DNA from: an uncultured Bacteroidales bacterium
GTDB taxonomy: Bacteria > Bacteroidota > Bacteroidia > Bacteroidales > Bacteroidaceae
Reading direction: 5' to 3'
Assembly: GCA_902760315.1 (NCBI GenBank)
Contig: CACWFV010000005.1
Span: 62,001-126,000 of the forward strand
DNA length: 64,000 nucleotides
Shown: in pieces, positions 48,448-57,188 of the stretch
Layout of the letters: the number at the start of each line of letters is the position of its first letter
Position numbering within the stretch: position 1 is the first letter of the stretch
Translations under genes and position numbers: made by a program
The notes under the pieces: generated by a model
Databases searched by the model: none
The model's input: only the letters and a program-made list of their open reading frames with translations
Told to the model about the DNA's origin: nothing

Positions 48448-49398
48448 AACATTATTGAAGAGGAGCGTACACTGTGTGCAGCCGACAGAGCATTGGCTGA
48501 TGGTCTGGCAGATATCATCCTCATTGGCAATCCTGCCAAGGTGGAGGCGCTGGCCAGGGAGAAGGGCCTGCAGCATGTCGGAAAGGCTACCCTCATCGAC
48601 CCTGAAAACTATGAAAAGAGTGAGGAACTGGCCGAGAAACTGGCTGAAATCCGCAAGTCAAAGGGCATGACCATCGAGCAGGCCCGCGAATTGGTGAAGA
48701 ACCCGCTCTACCTGGGTTGCATGATTATCAAGACCGAGGGTGCCGACGGTCAGATCAGCGGTGCGTTGTCTACCACTGGCGACACGCTGCGCCCCGCCCT
48801 GCAGATTATCAAGTGTCAGCCCGGCATTACCTGCGTCAGCGGTGGCCTGCTGCTCATCTCTAAGCAGAAACAGTATGGCGAGGACGGTGTGCTCGTCGTA
48901 GGCGACGTGGCCGTAACCCCCATGCCCGATGCTGCCCAGCTCTCTCAGATTGCCGTCTGCACCGCCCAGACCGCTAAGTCTGTGGCTGGTTTTGCTGACC
49001 CCCGCGTGGCTATGCTGAGCTTCTCTACCAAGGGTTCTGCCAAGCACGAGGTGTGCGACAAGGTTATCGAGGCTACCCGTCTGGCCAAGGAACTGGCTCC
49101 CGACCTGAAGATTGACGGCGAGTTGCAGGCCGATGCAGCCCTGGTGCCCTCAGTAGGTGCTAAGAAGGCTCCCGGCTCCGACATTGCCGGCAAAGCCAAC
49201 GTGCTGGTATTCCCCAACCTGGAGGTTGGCAACATTGGCTACAAGATGGTGCAGCGCCTGGGCGACGCCATCGCCATCGGTCCTATCCTGCAGGGTATTG
49301 CCCGTCCGGTCAACGATCTCTCTCGTGGCTGCTCTGTTGACGACATCTACTATATGATTGCCATTACCGCTTGTCAGGCCATGGATGCTAAGAAGTAA
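48448..49398 (+). CDS. pta: Phosphate acetyltransferase lacking N terminus and a normal start codon
   Basis: The frame is open from 48448 (after TAA 48445-48447) and gives the Pta sequence from ERTLCAADRALADG onward: IILIGNPAKVEAL, the GCMIIKTEGADGQISG core, and LVFPNLEVGNIGYKM near the end. Pta makes acetyl-phosphate from acetyl-CoA for acetate and ATP production with AckA. The usual first 20-30 residues, including the RIVLPEG strand, are missing; there is no ATG or GTG upstream, and promoter and repeats occupy the space. Possible starts are ATT (48451, 48454), CTG (48472) or TTG (48493). Either a small deletion removed the start, the assembly is wrong here, or an unusual start is used. The rest looks fully conserved. 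Confidence 0.8.
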   Translation, partial: NIIEEERTLCAADRALADGLADIILIGNPAKVEALAREKGLQHVGKATLIDPENYEKSEELAEKLAEIRKSKGMTIEQARELVKNPLYLGCMIIKTEGADGQISGALSTTGDTLRPALQIIKCQPGITCVSGGLLLISKQKQYGEDGVLVVGDVAVTPMPDAAQLSQIAVCTAQTAKSVAGFADPRVAMLSFSTKGSAKHEVCDKVIEATRLAKELAPDLKIDGELQADAALVPSVGAKKAPGSDIAGKANVLVFPNLEVGNIGYKMVQRLGDAIAIGPILQGIARPVNDLSRGCSVDDIYYMIAITACQAMDAKK

Positions 49399-49427
49399 AA
49401 AGTGAATAATTTGCTACCGCATAGATT

Positions 49428-50618
49428 ATGAAGATATTAGTATTGAATTGTGGTTCGTCCTCTATCAAGTACGCACTGTACAACATGGACGATAAGAGTG
49501 TGATGACCAGTGGCGGCGCCGAGCGCGTAGGCTTGGACGGTGCCTTTGTCAAGGTGAAGCTGGCTAACGGCGAAAAGAAACAGATTATGCACGACATCCC
49601 AGAGCATACGGAGGGCGTGAAGTTCATCTTCTCCCTGCTCACCGACCCCGAGATTGGTGTTATCAAGGATCTTAAGGAGATTGACGCCGTAGGCCACCGC
49701 ATGGTGCACGGCGGCGAGAAGTTCAACAAGTCTGTAGTGCTCACCGACGAGGTGCTCAAGGCCTTCGAGGAGTGTTCCGACCTGGCTCCGCTCCACAACC
49801 CCGCCAACCTGAAGGGTGTCAATGCCGTCAAGGAGCTCATGCCCGGTCTGCCCCAGGTGGGCGTTTTCGACACCGCCTTCCACCAGACCATGCCCGCCAA
49901 GGCCTATATGTATGCCATCCCCTACGAGCTCTACAAGGAGTATGGCGTGCGCCGCTATGGTTTCCACGGCACGTCTCACCGCTACGTCTCTGCCCGCGCC
50001 TTGGAGTTCCTGGGCATGCAGGCCGAGGGCACCAAGATGATTACCTGTCACATCGGCAATGGTGGCTCCGTGGCTGCTGTCGTCGACGGCAAGTGCGTAG
50101 ACACCTCTATGGGTCTTACCCCGCTGGAGGGTCTCGTCATGGGTACTCGCTCTGGCGACATCGACGGTGGCGCCGTTACCTTCCTGGAGAAGAAACTGGG
50201 TCTGGATGCTGACGGCATGTCAAACCTACTGAACAAAAAGTCGGGTGTAGCCGGCATCACTGGCGGCTCAAGCGACATGCGCGACGTGGAGAATGCTGCC
50301 AAGGCTGGCGAGGAACGCGCTATCCTAGCTCAGGAGATGTACTTCTACCGCATCAAGAAGTACATTGGTGCCTATGCTGCCGCCATGGGTGGCGTCGATG
50401 TCATCGTCTTCACTGCCGGCGTTGGTGAAAACCAGATCTCAATGCGTTCTGAGGTTTGCAAGGGACTGGAATTCCTGGGTGTCAAGTTTGACGAACAGAA
50501 GAACCAAGTGCGTGGCGAAGAGGCCGTCATCTCTGCCGATGACTCCAAGGTCAAGGTTGTTGTTATCCCCACCGACGAAGAACTGATGATTGCCACCGAC
50601 ACGATGAATCTGCTGTAA
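49428..50618 (+). CDS. ackA: Acetate kinase
   Basis: A 396-residue enzyme that makes ATP and acetate from acetyl-phosphate. It starts MKILVLNCGSSSIKYALY and has HGTSHRYVS, CHIGNGGSV, TGVGEN-like FTAGVGEN and MGLTPLEGLVMGTRSGDID, all typical. It lies 29 bp after pta and should share its promoter, so any loss of pta expression would also affect it unless an internal promoter exists. Confidence 0.95.
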   Translation: MKILVLNCGSSSIKYALYNMDDKSVMTSGGAERVGLDGAFVKVKLANGEKKQIMHDIPEHTEGVKFIFSLLTDPEIGVIKDLKEIDAVGHRMVHGGEKFNKSVVLTDEVLKAFEECSDLAPLHNPANLKGVNAVKELMPGLPQVGVFDTAFHQTMPAKAYMYAIPYELYKEYGVRRYGFHGTSHRYVSARALEFLGMQAEGTKMITCHIGNGGSVAAVVDGKCVDTSMGLTPLEGLVMGTRSGDIDGGAVTFLEKKLGLDADGMSNLLNKKSGVAGITGGSSDMRDVENAAKAGEERAILAQEMYFYRIKKYIGAYAAAMGGVDVIVFTAGVGENQISMRSEVCKGLEFLGVKFDEQKNQVRGEEAVISADDSKVKVVVIPTDEELMIATDTMNLL

Positions 50619-50646
50619 GCGCTCCTATACCTTACTACTAAATAGC

Positions 50647-50682
50647 TGTCGCCGACTCATCACGAGTCGGCGACATTTTTTT
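50647..50682 (+). terminator. Terminator of pta-ackA
   Basis: A perfect 12-bp stem (TGTCGCCGACTC 50647-50658, GAGTCGGCGACA 50664-50675) with loop ATCAC, followed by seven T (50676-50682). Confidence 0.9.
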
Positions 50683-50790
50683 ATCACTCATCAACGCATT
50701 TTTTTGAAATTGCAGTATGAGGTTTTTAGTACCATTGGCAATAAATAGCGTAGTGATGCGTTTTAAGATAAACAAAACAGTAGTAACAGT

Positions 50791-52224
50791 ATGATACCTA
50801 CAACAGAACGTGTGTTCCAGATATTCAAGGAACTGAACCAGATTCCCCGTCCGTCGCACCACGAAGAGCGTGTGGCCGACTATCTCTGCCAGTTTGCTGA
50901 GCGCCTAGGACTGGCTTACCAGCGTGACAAGGAAAACTGCGTCGTCATACGCAAACCGGCAACGCCGGGACATGAGGACGCTGAGCCCATCGTGCTGCTG
51001 AACCACATGGACATGGTCTGTGTGGGCATGGCCGACCCGCTGAACACCCCTATTGACGCCTATGTGGAAAACGGGTGGATGAAGGCCCGCGGCACGTCGC
51101 TGGGTGCTGACAACGGCATCGGTCTGTCTATGGCCCTGGCCGTATTGGAGAACAACGACATTGTGCATGGTCCGCTGGAAGTCATCACCACCACCAACGA
51201 GGAGGACGGCATGTCGGGAGCCTCGCAGCTGAGCCGGGACTTCTTGAAGGGACGCAAAGTCATCAACCTCGACTCAGAAGACTACGATACCATCACCACT
51301 GGGGCTGCCGGCGCCTGTCTGCAGTTTCACCGCATCCCCATAGTGCGCCAACCCGCTCCCGGCGGCAAGCGCCGCTGGTACTGCATCCGCATTGAGGGCG
51401 GACTGGGCGGCCATTCGGGTGTTGACATCAACAAAGGCCGCTGTAGTGCCGTCATTCCGGCATGGGCTGTGCTGGCTGCCATTTATAATGAGTATGCCTT
51501 CGACGTGGCCTCCATCAAGATAGGTGAGGCCAACGCCTCTATTGCCTCCTCTGCCGAGATAGTGCTGTGCATTGCCTCCGGCGAGGGCGCAGAATTCGTG
51601 AAGCAGCAAGAACAGATGCTGAACGACTGGCTGCGCGAGGAGTATGGCGACAGAGACCCCAACATCCACTGCGTCATCAGCAAGTGCGAGCGCCAGGAGA
51701 CGGTTGTCAACACCGAGGCCCTTGAAGCCTTGATGGGGTGTCTGGAGCAGATTCCTCAGGGAGTGGTGAAGATGAGCGACACCATGAAGGACACGGTGGA
51801 GACATCGAACAACGTGGGGCGCATCGTGACAGAGGAAGACTGTTTTCTGGTTTCCACCCATACCCGCAGCTTCATTGACAGCGAGATGGAGTCACTCAGC
51901 AAGGACATCGCCAACGTCTTCAGCAGCTACGGCGGCAAGAGCGAACTGGTGATGTCAGCTCCGGCATGGCAGGAAGACCAGCAGTCGGCGTTTCTGCAGC
52001 TGACGTCAGACACCTTCCTCGACGTGCTGGGCTGGCGCCCCCGCATGGTAGCCATGCACTTTGTGCTGGAGGCCGGATTCTTCGTGCAGCACTATCCCGG
52101 CATCCAGATGGCCAGCATCGGTCCGCGCATTGTGGAGCCCCACTCCACCAGCGAGCGTATCGAACTGTCTACCATCGAGGACATCTGGCAGGTACTCATC
52201 GAACTGCTGAAGAGACTGGCCTGA
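50791..52224 (+). CDS. pepD: Aminoacyl-histidine dipeptidase (M20 family)
   Basis: A 477-residue cytosolic metallopeptidase. The metal-binding motifs are LLNHMDMV (His-x-Asp), GADNGIG and TTNEEDGMSGA (with the catalytic Glu pair), and EPHSTSERI gives the last His. The long lid domain fits PepD, which cleaves Xaa-His and other dipeptides. The start ATG 50791 follows a 172-bp gap with the ackA terminator; only a weak TACCATTG (50730-50737) is seen as a possible -7 box. Confidence 0.9.
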   Translation: MIPTTERVFQIFKELNQIPRPSHHEERVADYLCQFAERLGLAYQRDKENCVVIRKPATPGHEDAEPIVLLNHMDMVCVGMADPLNTPIDAYVENGWMKARGTSLGADNGIGLSMALAVLENNDIVHGPLEVITTTNEEDGMSGASQLSRDFLKGRKVINLDSEDYDTITTGAAGACLQFHRIPIVRQPAPGGKRRWYCIRIEGGLGGHSGVDINKGRCSAVIPAWAVLAAIYNEYAFDVASIKIGEANASIASSAEIVLCIASGEGAEFVKQQEQMLNDWLREEYGDRDPNIHCVISKCERQETVVNTEALEALMGCLEQIPQGVVKMSDTMKDTVETSNNVGRIVTEEDCFLVSTHTRSFIDSEMESLSKDIANVFSSYGGKSELVMSAPAWQEDQQSAFLQLTSDTFLDVLGWRPRMVAMHFVLEAGFFVQHYPGIQMASIGPRIVEPHSTSERIELSTIEDIWQVLIELLKRLA

Positions 52225-52229
52225 GAAGA

Positions 52230-52261
52230 TTTGGCCGTTTGCCCATAATTTCGTACCTTTG
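52230..52261 (+). promoter_or_regulatory. Promoter of dgt
   Basis: TTTG (52230-52233), a 20-bp spacer and TACCTTTG (52254-52261), ending 5 bp before ATG 52267. The mRNA would be leaderless or nearly so. Confidence 0.75.
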
Positions 52262-52266
52262 CACCC

Positions 52267-53610
52267 ATGATGGACTGGAAACGACTCATATCTAATAAGC
52301 GACTCGGCCAGGAGCAGCGCCACACCGAGCGCCACGACGACCGCTCAGAATTCAAGCGCGACTACGACAGACTGATATTCTCGGCCCCCTTCCGGCGGCT
52401 GCAGAACAAGACACAGGTGTTCCCCCTGCCGGGCAGCATCTTTGTGCACAACCGGCTGACCCACTCGCTGGAGGTGGCCAGCGTGGGCATGTCGCTGGGC
52501 AACGACGTGGCGCAGCGCATCGTCAGCGAGCGCCGTCCGGAACTGCGTGGCACGTTGTTTGAGGAGATAGGTCAGATAGTCTCCACGGCATGCTTGGCCC
52601 ACGACCTGGGCAATCCGCCGTTTGGCCACTCCGGTGAGAAGGCCATCCAGACGTTCTTCACCGAGGGTCCCGGCAATGCGTTGCAACAGCAGGTGTCGCC
52701 CGCCTTCTGGGACGACATCACCCACTTTGAGGGCAATGCCAATGCTTTCCGCCTGCTGACCCACCAGTTTAAGGGGCGTCGCCCCGGTGGTTTCGTCATG
52801 ACCTATTCCACCATTGCCAGCATCGTGAAGTACCCCTATGCCTCTTCTGCCGCCAGCAAGAAGGGCAAGTTCGGATTCTTCAGGAGTGAGCAGTCAACCT
52901 ACCAACGAATTGCCAGCGAAATGGGCATTATGTGCCTCTCCAAGCCCGGTGAGCCGTTGCGCTACGTGCGCCATCCGCTGGTCTATCTCGTGGAGGCCGC
53001 CGACGACATCTGCTATGAGATTATGGACCTGGAGGATGCCCATAAGCTGAAGATTGTGTCCTTTGAAGAAGCCTCCAGGCTGATGCTCGACTTCTTTGAC
53101 GCGGAGACCCAGCAGCACATCCTGCAGCGCATAGCCAGCGAACAGCTCACCGACAAGAACGAGCAGATAGTCTATCTGAGAGCCTGCGTCATCGGTAAAT
53201 TGGAGAATGAGTGTGTCAACACCTTCATAGAGCATGAGGACGAGATACTGAGCGGCACGTTCACGGGCAGTCTCATTGACCACATCAGTCCCCTGCAGCG
53301 CGACGCCTACCGGCGCTGTGCCAAGGTCTCCGTGGAGCGCATCTACCGCAGCCGCCCGGTGCTGGACGTGGAACTGTCGGGTTACAAGATTATGGAGACG
53401 CTGATGCAGCAGATGGTCGAGGCCGTCATGCACCCAGACCGCTACTACTCGCAGCAGCTCATTGGGCGCGTGTCCAGCCAGTACCACATCGACGACCCCG
53501 ACTTGGAGGTGCGCCTCATGTCCGTCATTGACTACATCTCAGGCATGACCGACGTCTACGCCCTCGATGTGTACCAGAAGATTAACGGCATCTCGCTGCC
53601 CATCATTTAG
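52267..53610 (+). CDS. dgt: Deoxyguanosinetriphosphate triphosphohydrolase (dGTPase)
   Basis: A 447-residue HD-domain enzyme that hydrolyses dGTP to deoxyguanosine and triphosphate. Motifs: RRLQNKTQVFPL, NRLTHSLEVASVG, CLAHDLGNPPFGHSGE (HD pair) and VEAADDICYEIMDLEDA. ATG 52267 or 52270 both fit the promoter just upstream. The 3' end overlaps the convergent transporter gene by 8 bp. Confidence 0.92.
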   Translation: MMDWKRLISNKRLGQEQRHTERHDDRSEFKRDYDRLIFSAPFRRLQNKTQVFPLPGSIFVHNRLTHSLEVASVGMSLGNDVAQRIVSERRPELRGTLFEEIGQIVSTACLAHDLGNPPFGHSGEKAIQTFFTEGPGNALQQQVSPAFWDDITHFEGNANAFRLLTHQFKGRRPGGFVMTYSTIASIVKYPYASSAASKKGKFGFFRSEQSTYQRIASEMGIMCLSKPGEPLRYVRHPLVYLVEAADDICYEIMDLEDAHKLKIVSFEEASRLMLDFFDAETQQHILQRIASEQLTDKNEQIVYLRACVIGKLENECVNTFIEHEDEILSGTFTGSLIDHISPLQRDAYRRCAKVSVERIYRSRPVLDVELSGYKIMETLMQQMVEAVMHPDRYYSQQLIGRVSSQYHIDDPDLEVRLMSVIDYISGMTDVYALDVYQKINGISLPII

Positions 53611-54460
53611 TAGCGGTCTTGGTCTTGCTGACGGCCACGTAGGTCAGCAGGATGACGTTCATCATCAGCGCATAGACAATGGCAGGAATGGCCATGACGT
53701 CGTTGCCGAAGACGAAGGGACTGCTGGCAATGGAGATGGCCTGGGCAGCATTCTGCATACCTATTTCTATAACAATGGTGCGGCGCTCTCGCCCGCTGAG
53801 GCTCATCAGCCGCGACAGCAGACCGCCGGCAGCCATGGCCACCAGGATGAGTACCGTCATGGCCAGTCCCAGGCGGGGAAACTCGCGGACGATGGTCTCG
53901 CGATTCTGGATGAAGAAGATGGTGGCCAGCAGTATCAGGGCCGGAAAAGCCAGTTTCTTCAGCACGCCGTGCATCCGCCGGGCCAGTTCCGCGCGCCACA
54001 TGGCCACGGCCAGTCCCATCACGATGGGCACCAGCATCAGTACCAGGTTCTGCACCAGCAGATTGCCCACCGGCAGCGTGATGGACTGGTTCTCGCCCAC
54101 CAGTCCGGTGGCATAGCTCATCACCAGCGGTCCGGTGAACAGCGTGACGATGCTGCTCAGCATGGTCAGCGACACCGACAGTGCCACGTCGCCACCCGCC
54201 AGCATGGAGAACACGTTGCTGGAACTGCCGCCGGGACTGCACGCTATCAGCATGACACCTAAAAAGAACACGGCCTCCATCTGGAAGCCATAGCCAATGG
54301 CCAAACCAATGAGCGGCAACAGGACAATCTGTCCCACAAAGCCCACCAGTACAGCCTTGGGGCGCTCCATTACCAGCCGAAAGTCGGCAGGGCGCAGCGT
54401 CAGTCCCAGGTCGAACATCAGCAGGACCAGGATGGGTAAAACAATAAAAATTGTATTCAT
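53603..54460 (-). CDS. Bile acid:sodium symporter (BASS) family transporter
   Basis: A 285-residue membrane protein with about nine hydrophobic segments, e.g. TIFIVLPILVLLMFDLGLTL, ERPKAVLVGFVGQIVLLPLIG, FFLGVMLIACSPGGSSSNVFS and LVPIVMGLAVAMW. The ACSPGGSSSNVFS stretch is the conserved sodium/substrate crossover region of the family. Members carry bile acids, organic anions or keto acids with sodium; substrate is unknown here. Divergent from the GH127 gene across a heptamer repeat. Confidence 0.87.
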   Translation of the reverse strand: MNTIFIVLPILVLLMFDLGLTLRPADFRLVMERPKAVLVGFVGQIVLLPLIGLAIGYGFQMEAVFFLGVMLIACSPGGSSSNVFSMLAGGDVALSVSLTMLSSIVTLFTGPLVMSYATGLVGENQSITLPVGNLLVQNLVLMLVPIVMGLAVAMWRAELARRMHGVLKKLAFPALILLATIFFIQNRETIVREFPRLGLAMTVLILVAMAAGGLLSRLMSLSGRERRTIVIEIGMQNAAQAISIASSPFVFGNDVMAIPAIVYALMMNVILLTYVAVSKTKTATK

Positions 54461-54468
54461 ACGAGGTG

Positions 54469-54476
54469 CAAAGATA
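54469..54476 (-). promoter_or_regulatory. -7 box of the BASS transporter gene
   Basis: Minus strand TATCTTTG, 8 bp before the ATG at 54460. A -33 box at 20-bp spacing would fall at 54497-54500, inside the heptamer repeat. Confidence 0.65.
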
Positions 54477-54482
54477 GCAAAT

Positions 54483-54510
54483 AATTCTTAATTCTTAATT
54501 CTTAATTCTT
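54483..54510. repeat. Heptamer repeat AATTCTT x4 between divergent promoters
   Basis: Four perfect AATTCTT units. The array ends exactly 10 bp before the GH127 -7 box, the same distance as the AATTGAT array before the pta -7 box. Confidence 0.8.
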
Positions 54511-54520
54511 AATTTTTTTG

Positions 54521-54528
54521 TACCTTTG
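54521..54528 (+). promoter_or_regulatory. -7 box of the GH127 gene
   Basis: TACCTTTG, 22 bp before ATG 54551. It shows that an in-frame TTG at 54518 is not the start. Confidence 0.7.
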
Positions 54529-54550
54529 CACTCAGACTAACGAACATTCT

Positions 54551-56860
54551 ATGAGACAACTATTTATTCTGGGCCTCATGGCCGTCACCTTAACCGCCAG
54601 TGCCGAACCGGCACAGCGCATTGAGACATTCCCCATCAGTAGTGTGAAACTGGGCGACAGCCAGTTTCTGAAGAACCAGCAGGCCGACATCTATTACCTG
54701 CTCGGACTGGACGCTGACCGACTGTTGGCACCCTACCTGAAAGGAGCCGGACTGACACCTAAGGCCGACAACTATACCAACTGGGAGAACACCGGACTGG
54801 ACGGTCACATCGGTGGCCACTACCTGTCAGCACTGAGCTATATGGCCGCCGCCACCAGCAACCAAGAGATTAGCCAGCGCCTGGACTACGTGCTCAGCGA
54901 ACTGAAGCGCTGCCAGGACGCCCGCAAGGACGGCTATCTGGGTGGTGTGCCCAATCCGGACCAAATATGGAGCCAGATAGCCAAGGGCGACATCCGCGCC
55001 AACAGCTTCGGACTGAACGACCGCTGGGTGCCGCTGTATAACATCCATAAGATTTACGCCGGACTGCGCGACGCCTACCTCATTGCCGGCCGCCAGGAGG
55101 CCAAAGCCATGCTCATCAAGCTGACAGACTGGATGATACACGAAGTGAGCCAGCTCAGCGACGACCAGATACAGCAGATGCTGATCAGCGAACAGGGCGG
55201 ACTGAACGAGACCTTTGCCGACGTCTACGCCATAACGGGCGACAAGAAGTACCTTCGCCTGGCTCATCAGTTTAGTGACCAGAAGATGCTGCAGCCACTG
55301 TTGAAGAAAGAAGACAACCTGACTGGCAAGCATGCCAACACGCAGATACCGAAGGTCATCGGCTACAAGCGCATAGCCGACCTGGAGGGACTCAGCGACT
55401 GGGACGCTGCCGCCAAGTTCTTCTGGGACGTCGTCGTCGGCCAGCGCAGCGTCAGCATTGGCGGCAACTCCATGCGCGAGCACTTCAACCCCACCGACGA
55501 CTTCAGCGGACTGCTGGCATCGGAGCAGGGCCCTGAGAGTTGTAATACCTATAACATGCTGCGACTGACCAAGATGTTCTACCAGACCACGGCCGACAAG
55601 AGCTACATTGACTACTATGAGCGGGCGCTCTATAACCATATCCTCTCTATCCTCAACCCCGTGCAGGGCGGCTTTGTCTACTTCACCCCCATGCGTGCCG
55701 GCCACTACCGCGTCTATTCGCAGCCCCAGACCAGCATGTGGTGCTGTGTGGGTACGGGACTGGAGAATCCTGCACGCTACGGCGAGATGATTTATGCCCA
55801 CGAGGGCCGCGACCTCATTGTCAACCTCTTCATTCCCTCTCAGCTGACGTGGGACGACCTGACCGTCAAGCAGGAGAACCGCTTCCCGCAGGAACCGTCT
55901 ACCACCATTACGCTGAACATGAAGAAGGCCCGCCAGTTTGCCCTGAAGATTCGCAAACCTGCGTGGGCCACCACTGTGCAGCTAGCGGTCAACGGTTCCC
56001 CCGTTGACTACCGGATAGCTGCCAACGGCTACCTCGTCATAGACCGCCGTTGGCAGGACGGTGACCAGATTCACCTGGACATGCCAATGCACCTCACCGC
56101 CATGACGACCCCTGACGGCAAGCCTCAGTACTCATTCCTCTATGGTCCCATCGTGCTGGCTGCCAAGACTGGCACCGACCGCCAGGACGGACTCTTTGCC
56201 GACGACAGCCGTGGTGGGCATATTGCCAACGGTCCGAAAATACCGCAGGCCCAGATGCCCGCCATCATCGGTACTGCCGACGAGGTGCTGTCACACCTGC
56301 ACGCCGTAGAGGGCAAACCGCTGACATTCTCCTTGACAGGACTGTCGACACCGGCCTATGAGGGCATCCAGCTGGTACCGTTCTATCAGCTCTATGAGTG
56401 TCGCTACCAGATATACTTCCCACTGTATTCGCAGGCAGAGTGGACTGCCAAGCAACAGGAACTGGCCGCTGCAGAAAAGGCAAAGATGGAGTTAGAGGCC
56501 AATACCGTCGACAAGGTGTTCTGTGGTGAGCAGCAGTCCGAGAGCGACCACTTCTTCAAGGCAACAGCAGCATGGAACGGCTACGACGAGGGTATGCAGT
56601 GGCGCCAGACGCGCGGCTCGTTCTCTTACCAGCTGAAGGCTCAGGGTGCCAAAACCGTCCGACTTAAAGGTTTTGCCGCTCATGAGCGTATCGTGGTCAG
56701 CATTGACGGCCAGCAGTTGGACATCGTCCGTCTGAATGGCCAGGGACTTGCCGTCGTCACTCTGCCTGCAGTCCTCCAACAGACGACAGTTACCCTTACT
56801 CTCGCCGCAGAGTCTGGTCGGCAGACACCACGCATCCACGAGGTACGCCTGTGCAGATAA
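54551..56860 (+). CDS. GH127 beta-L-arabinofuranosidase
   Basis: A 769-residue secreted enzyme; signal peptide about 1-19 (TASAEP). The (alpha/alpha)6 core carries the zinc/nucleophile pattern of GH127: Glu329 and Cys331 in PESCNTYNM, and the Cys398-Cys399 pair in MWCCVGTGLENPARY, which align with the Glu, Cys and paired Cys of the Bifidobacterium HypBA1 enzyme. The HIGGHYLSA and WVPLYNIHKIYAGL blocks also fit. GH127 acts on beta-linked L-arabinofuranose in plant glycoproteins and pectin side chains, or possibly related sugars. A beta-sandwich end with FYQLYECRYQIY follows. It stands alone, away from the xylan operons. Confidence 0.88.
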   Translation: MRQLFILGLMAVTLTASAEPAQRIETFPISSVKLGDSQFLKNQQADIYYLLGLDADRLLAPYLKGAGLTPKADNYTNWENTGLDGHIGGHYLSALSYMAAATSNQEISQRLDYVLSELKRCQDARKDGYLGGVPNPDQIWSQIAKGDIRANSFGLNDRWVPLYNIHKIYAGLRDAYLIAGRQEAKAMLIKLTDWMIHEVSQLSDDQIQQMLISEQGGLNETFADVYAITGDKKYLRLAHQFSDQKMLQPLLKKEDNLTGKHANTQIPKVIGYKRIADLEGLSDWDAAAKFFWDVVVGQRSVSIGGNSMREHFNPTDDFSGLLASEQGPESCNTYNMLRLTKMFYQTTADKSYIDYYERALYNHILSILNPVQGGFVYFTPMRAGHYRVYSQPQTSMWCCVGTGLENPARYGEMIYAHEGRDLIVNLFIPSQLTWDDLTVKQENRFPQEPSTTITLNMKKARQFALKIRKPAWATTVQLAVNGSPVDYRIAANGYLVIDRRWQDGDQIHLDMPMHLTAMTTPDGKPQYSFLYGPIVLAAKTGTDRQDGLFADDSRGGHIANGPKIPQAQMPAIIGTADEVLSHLHAVEGKPLTFSLTGLSTPAYEGIQLVPFYQLYECRYQIYFPLYSQAEWTAKQQELAAAEKAKMELEANTVDKVFCGEQQSESDHFFKATAAWNGYDEGMQWRQTRGSFSYQLKAQGAKTVRLKGFAAHERIVVSIDGQQLDIVRLNGQGLAVVTLPAVLQQTTVTLTLAAESGRQTPRIHEVRLCR

Positions 56861-56887
56861 GATACCTTATATAATAGGTAAAACAAC

Positions 56888-56922
56888 TGTCGCACCTAAT
56901 ACTATCGGTATTAGGTGCGACA
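56888..56922. terminator. Bidirectional terminator after GH127
   Basis: A perfect 15-bp stem (56888-56902 and 56908-56922, TGTCGCACCTAATAC) with a 5-nt loop, followed by ATTTAT. It lies between GH127 and the minus-strand remnant. Confidence 0.85.
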
Positions 56923-56942
56923 ATTTATGATGGCAGCAAGGT

Positions 56943-57032
56943 TTAGCGTGTGCTGACGTACTTATGTAACGTAGTACGTAAGGCACCTTTGCCGGCATAG
57001 AGCTCTTTGACCATGCCCTCTATCTGTTTGCG
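56943..57032 (-). pseudogene. C-terminal remnant of an unknown gene
   Basis: On the minus strand 29 codons read RKQIEGMVKELYAGKGAL then RTTLHKYVSTR and a TAA stop (56943-56945). Codon use (GCC, GGC, CTC, AAG) is like that of real genes here, and the stretch ends abruptly at 57033, where very AT-rich DNA begins. A shared hairpin follows its stop. It looks like the 3' end of a gene whose front was lost. A 23-residue peptide from the internal ATG (57012-57014) is possible but unlikely. Parent family not recognised. Confidence 0.5.
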
Positions 57033-57105
57033 CAAACATATTTAAAATAAGTTAATTTTTAAATAATCACACATTAATATATATATGATTTTCAATTTAA
57101 AACAT

Positions 57106-57113
57106 TAAATTTG
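57106..57113 (+). promoter_or_regulatory. Possible -7 box of the LRR giant
   Basis: TAAATTTG fits TAnnTTTG, but the region is AT-rich and no -33 box is seen, so this is weak. Confidence 0.35.
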
Positions 57114-57188
57114 TGAAATCAATATGTATACTACTAAATGTATGTATAGCCGGACAACCGCTTAAAGCAAATATAAATTACTATATAT

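Larger units (their letters stand above)
56861..57188. other. Intergenic region, 328 bp
   Basis: Holds the GH127 terminator, the minus-strand gene remnant (to 57032) and about 155 bp of AT-rich DNA leading to the giant LRR gene. A TAAATTTG at 57106-57113 is the only -7-like sequence, 75 bp before the ATG. Confidence 0.65.

Noticed and set aside
52206-52229. GCTGA and CCTGA before the dgt promoter as another member of the shared operator
   Set aside because: The spacing is 14 bp instead of 21, and the copies fall inside the end of pepD; considered chance.
54518-54550. Earlier TTG start for GH127
   Set aside because: It overlaps the -7 box; ATG 54551 starts a normal signal peptide.
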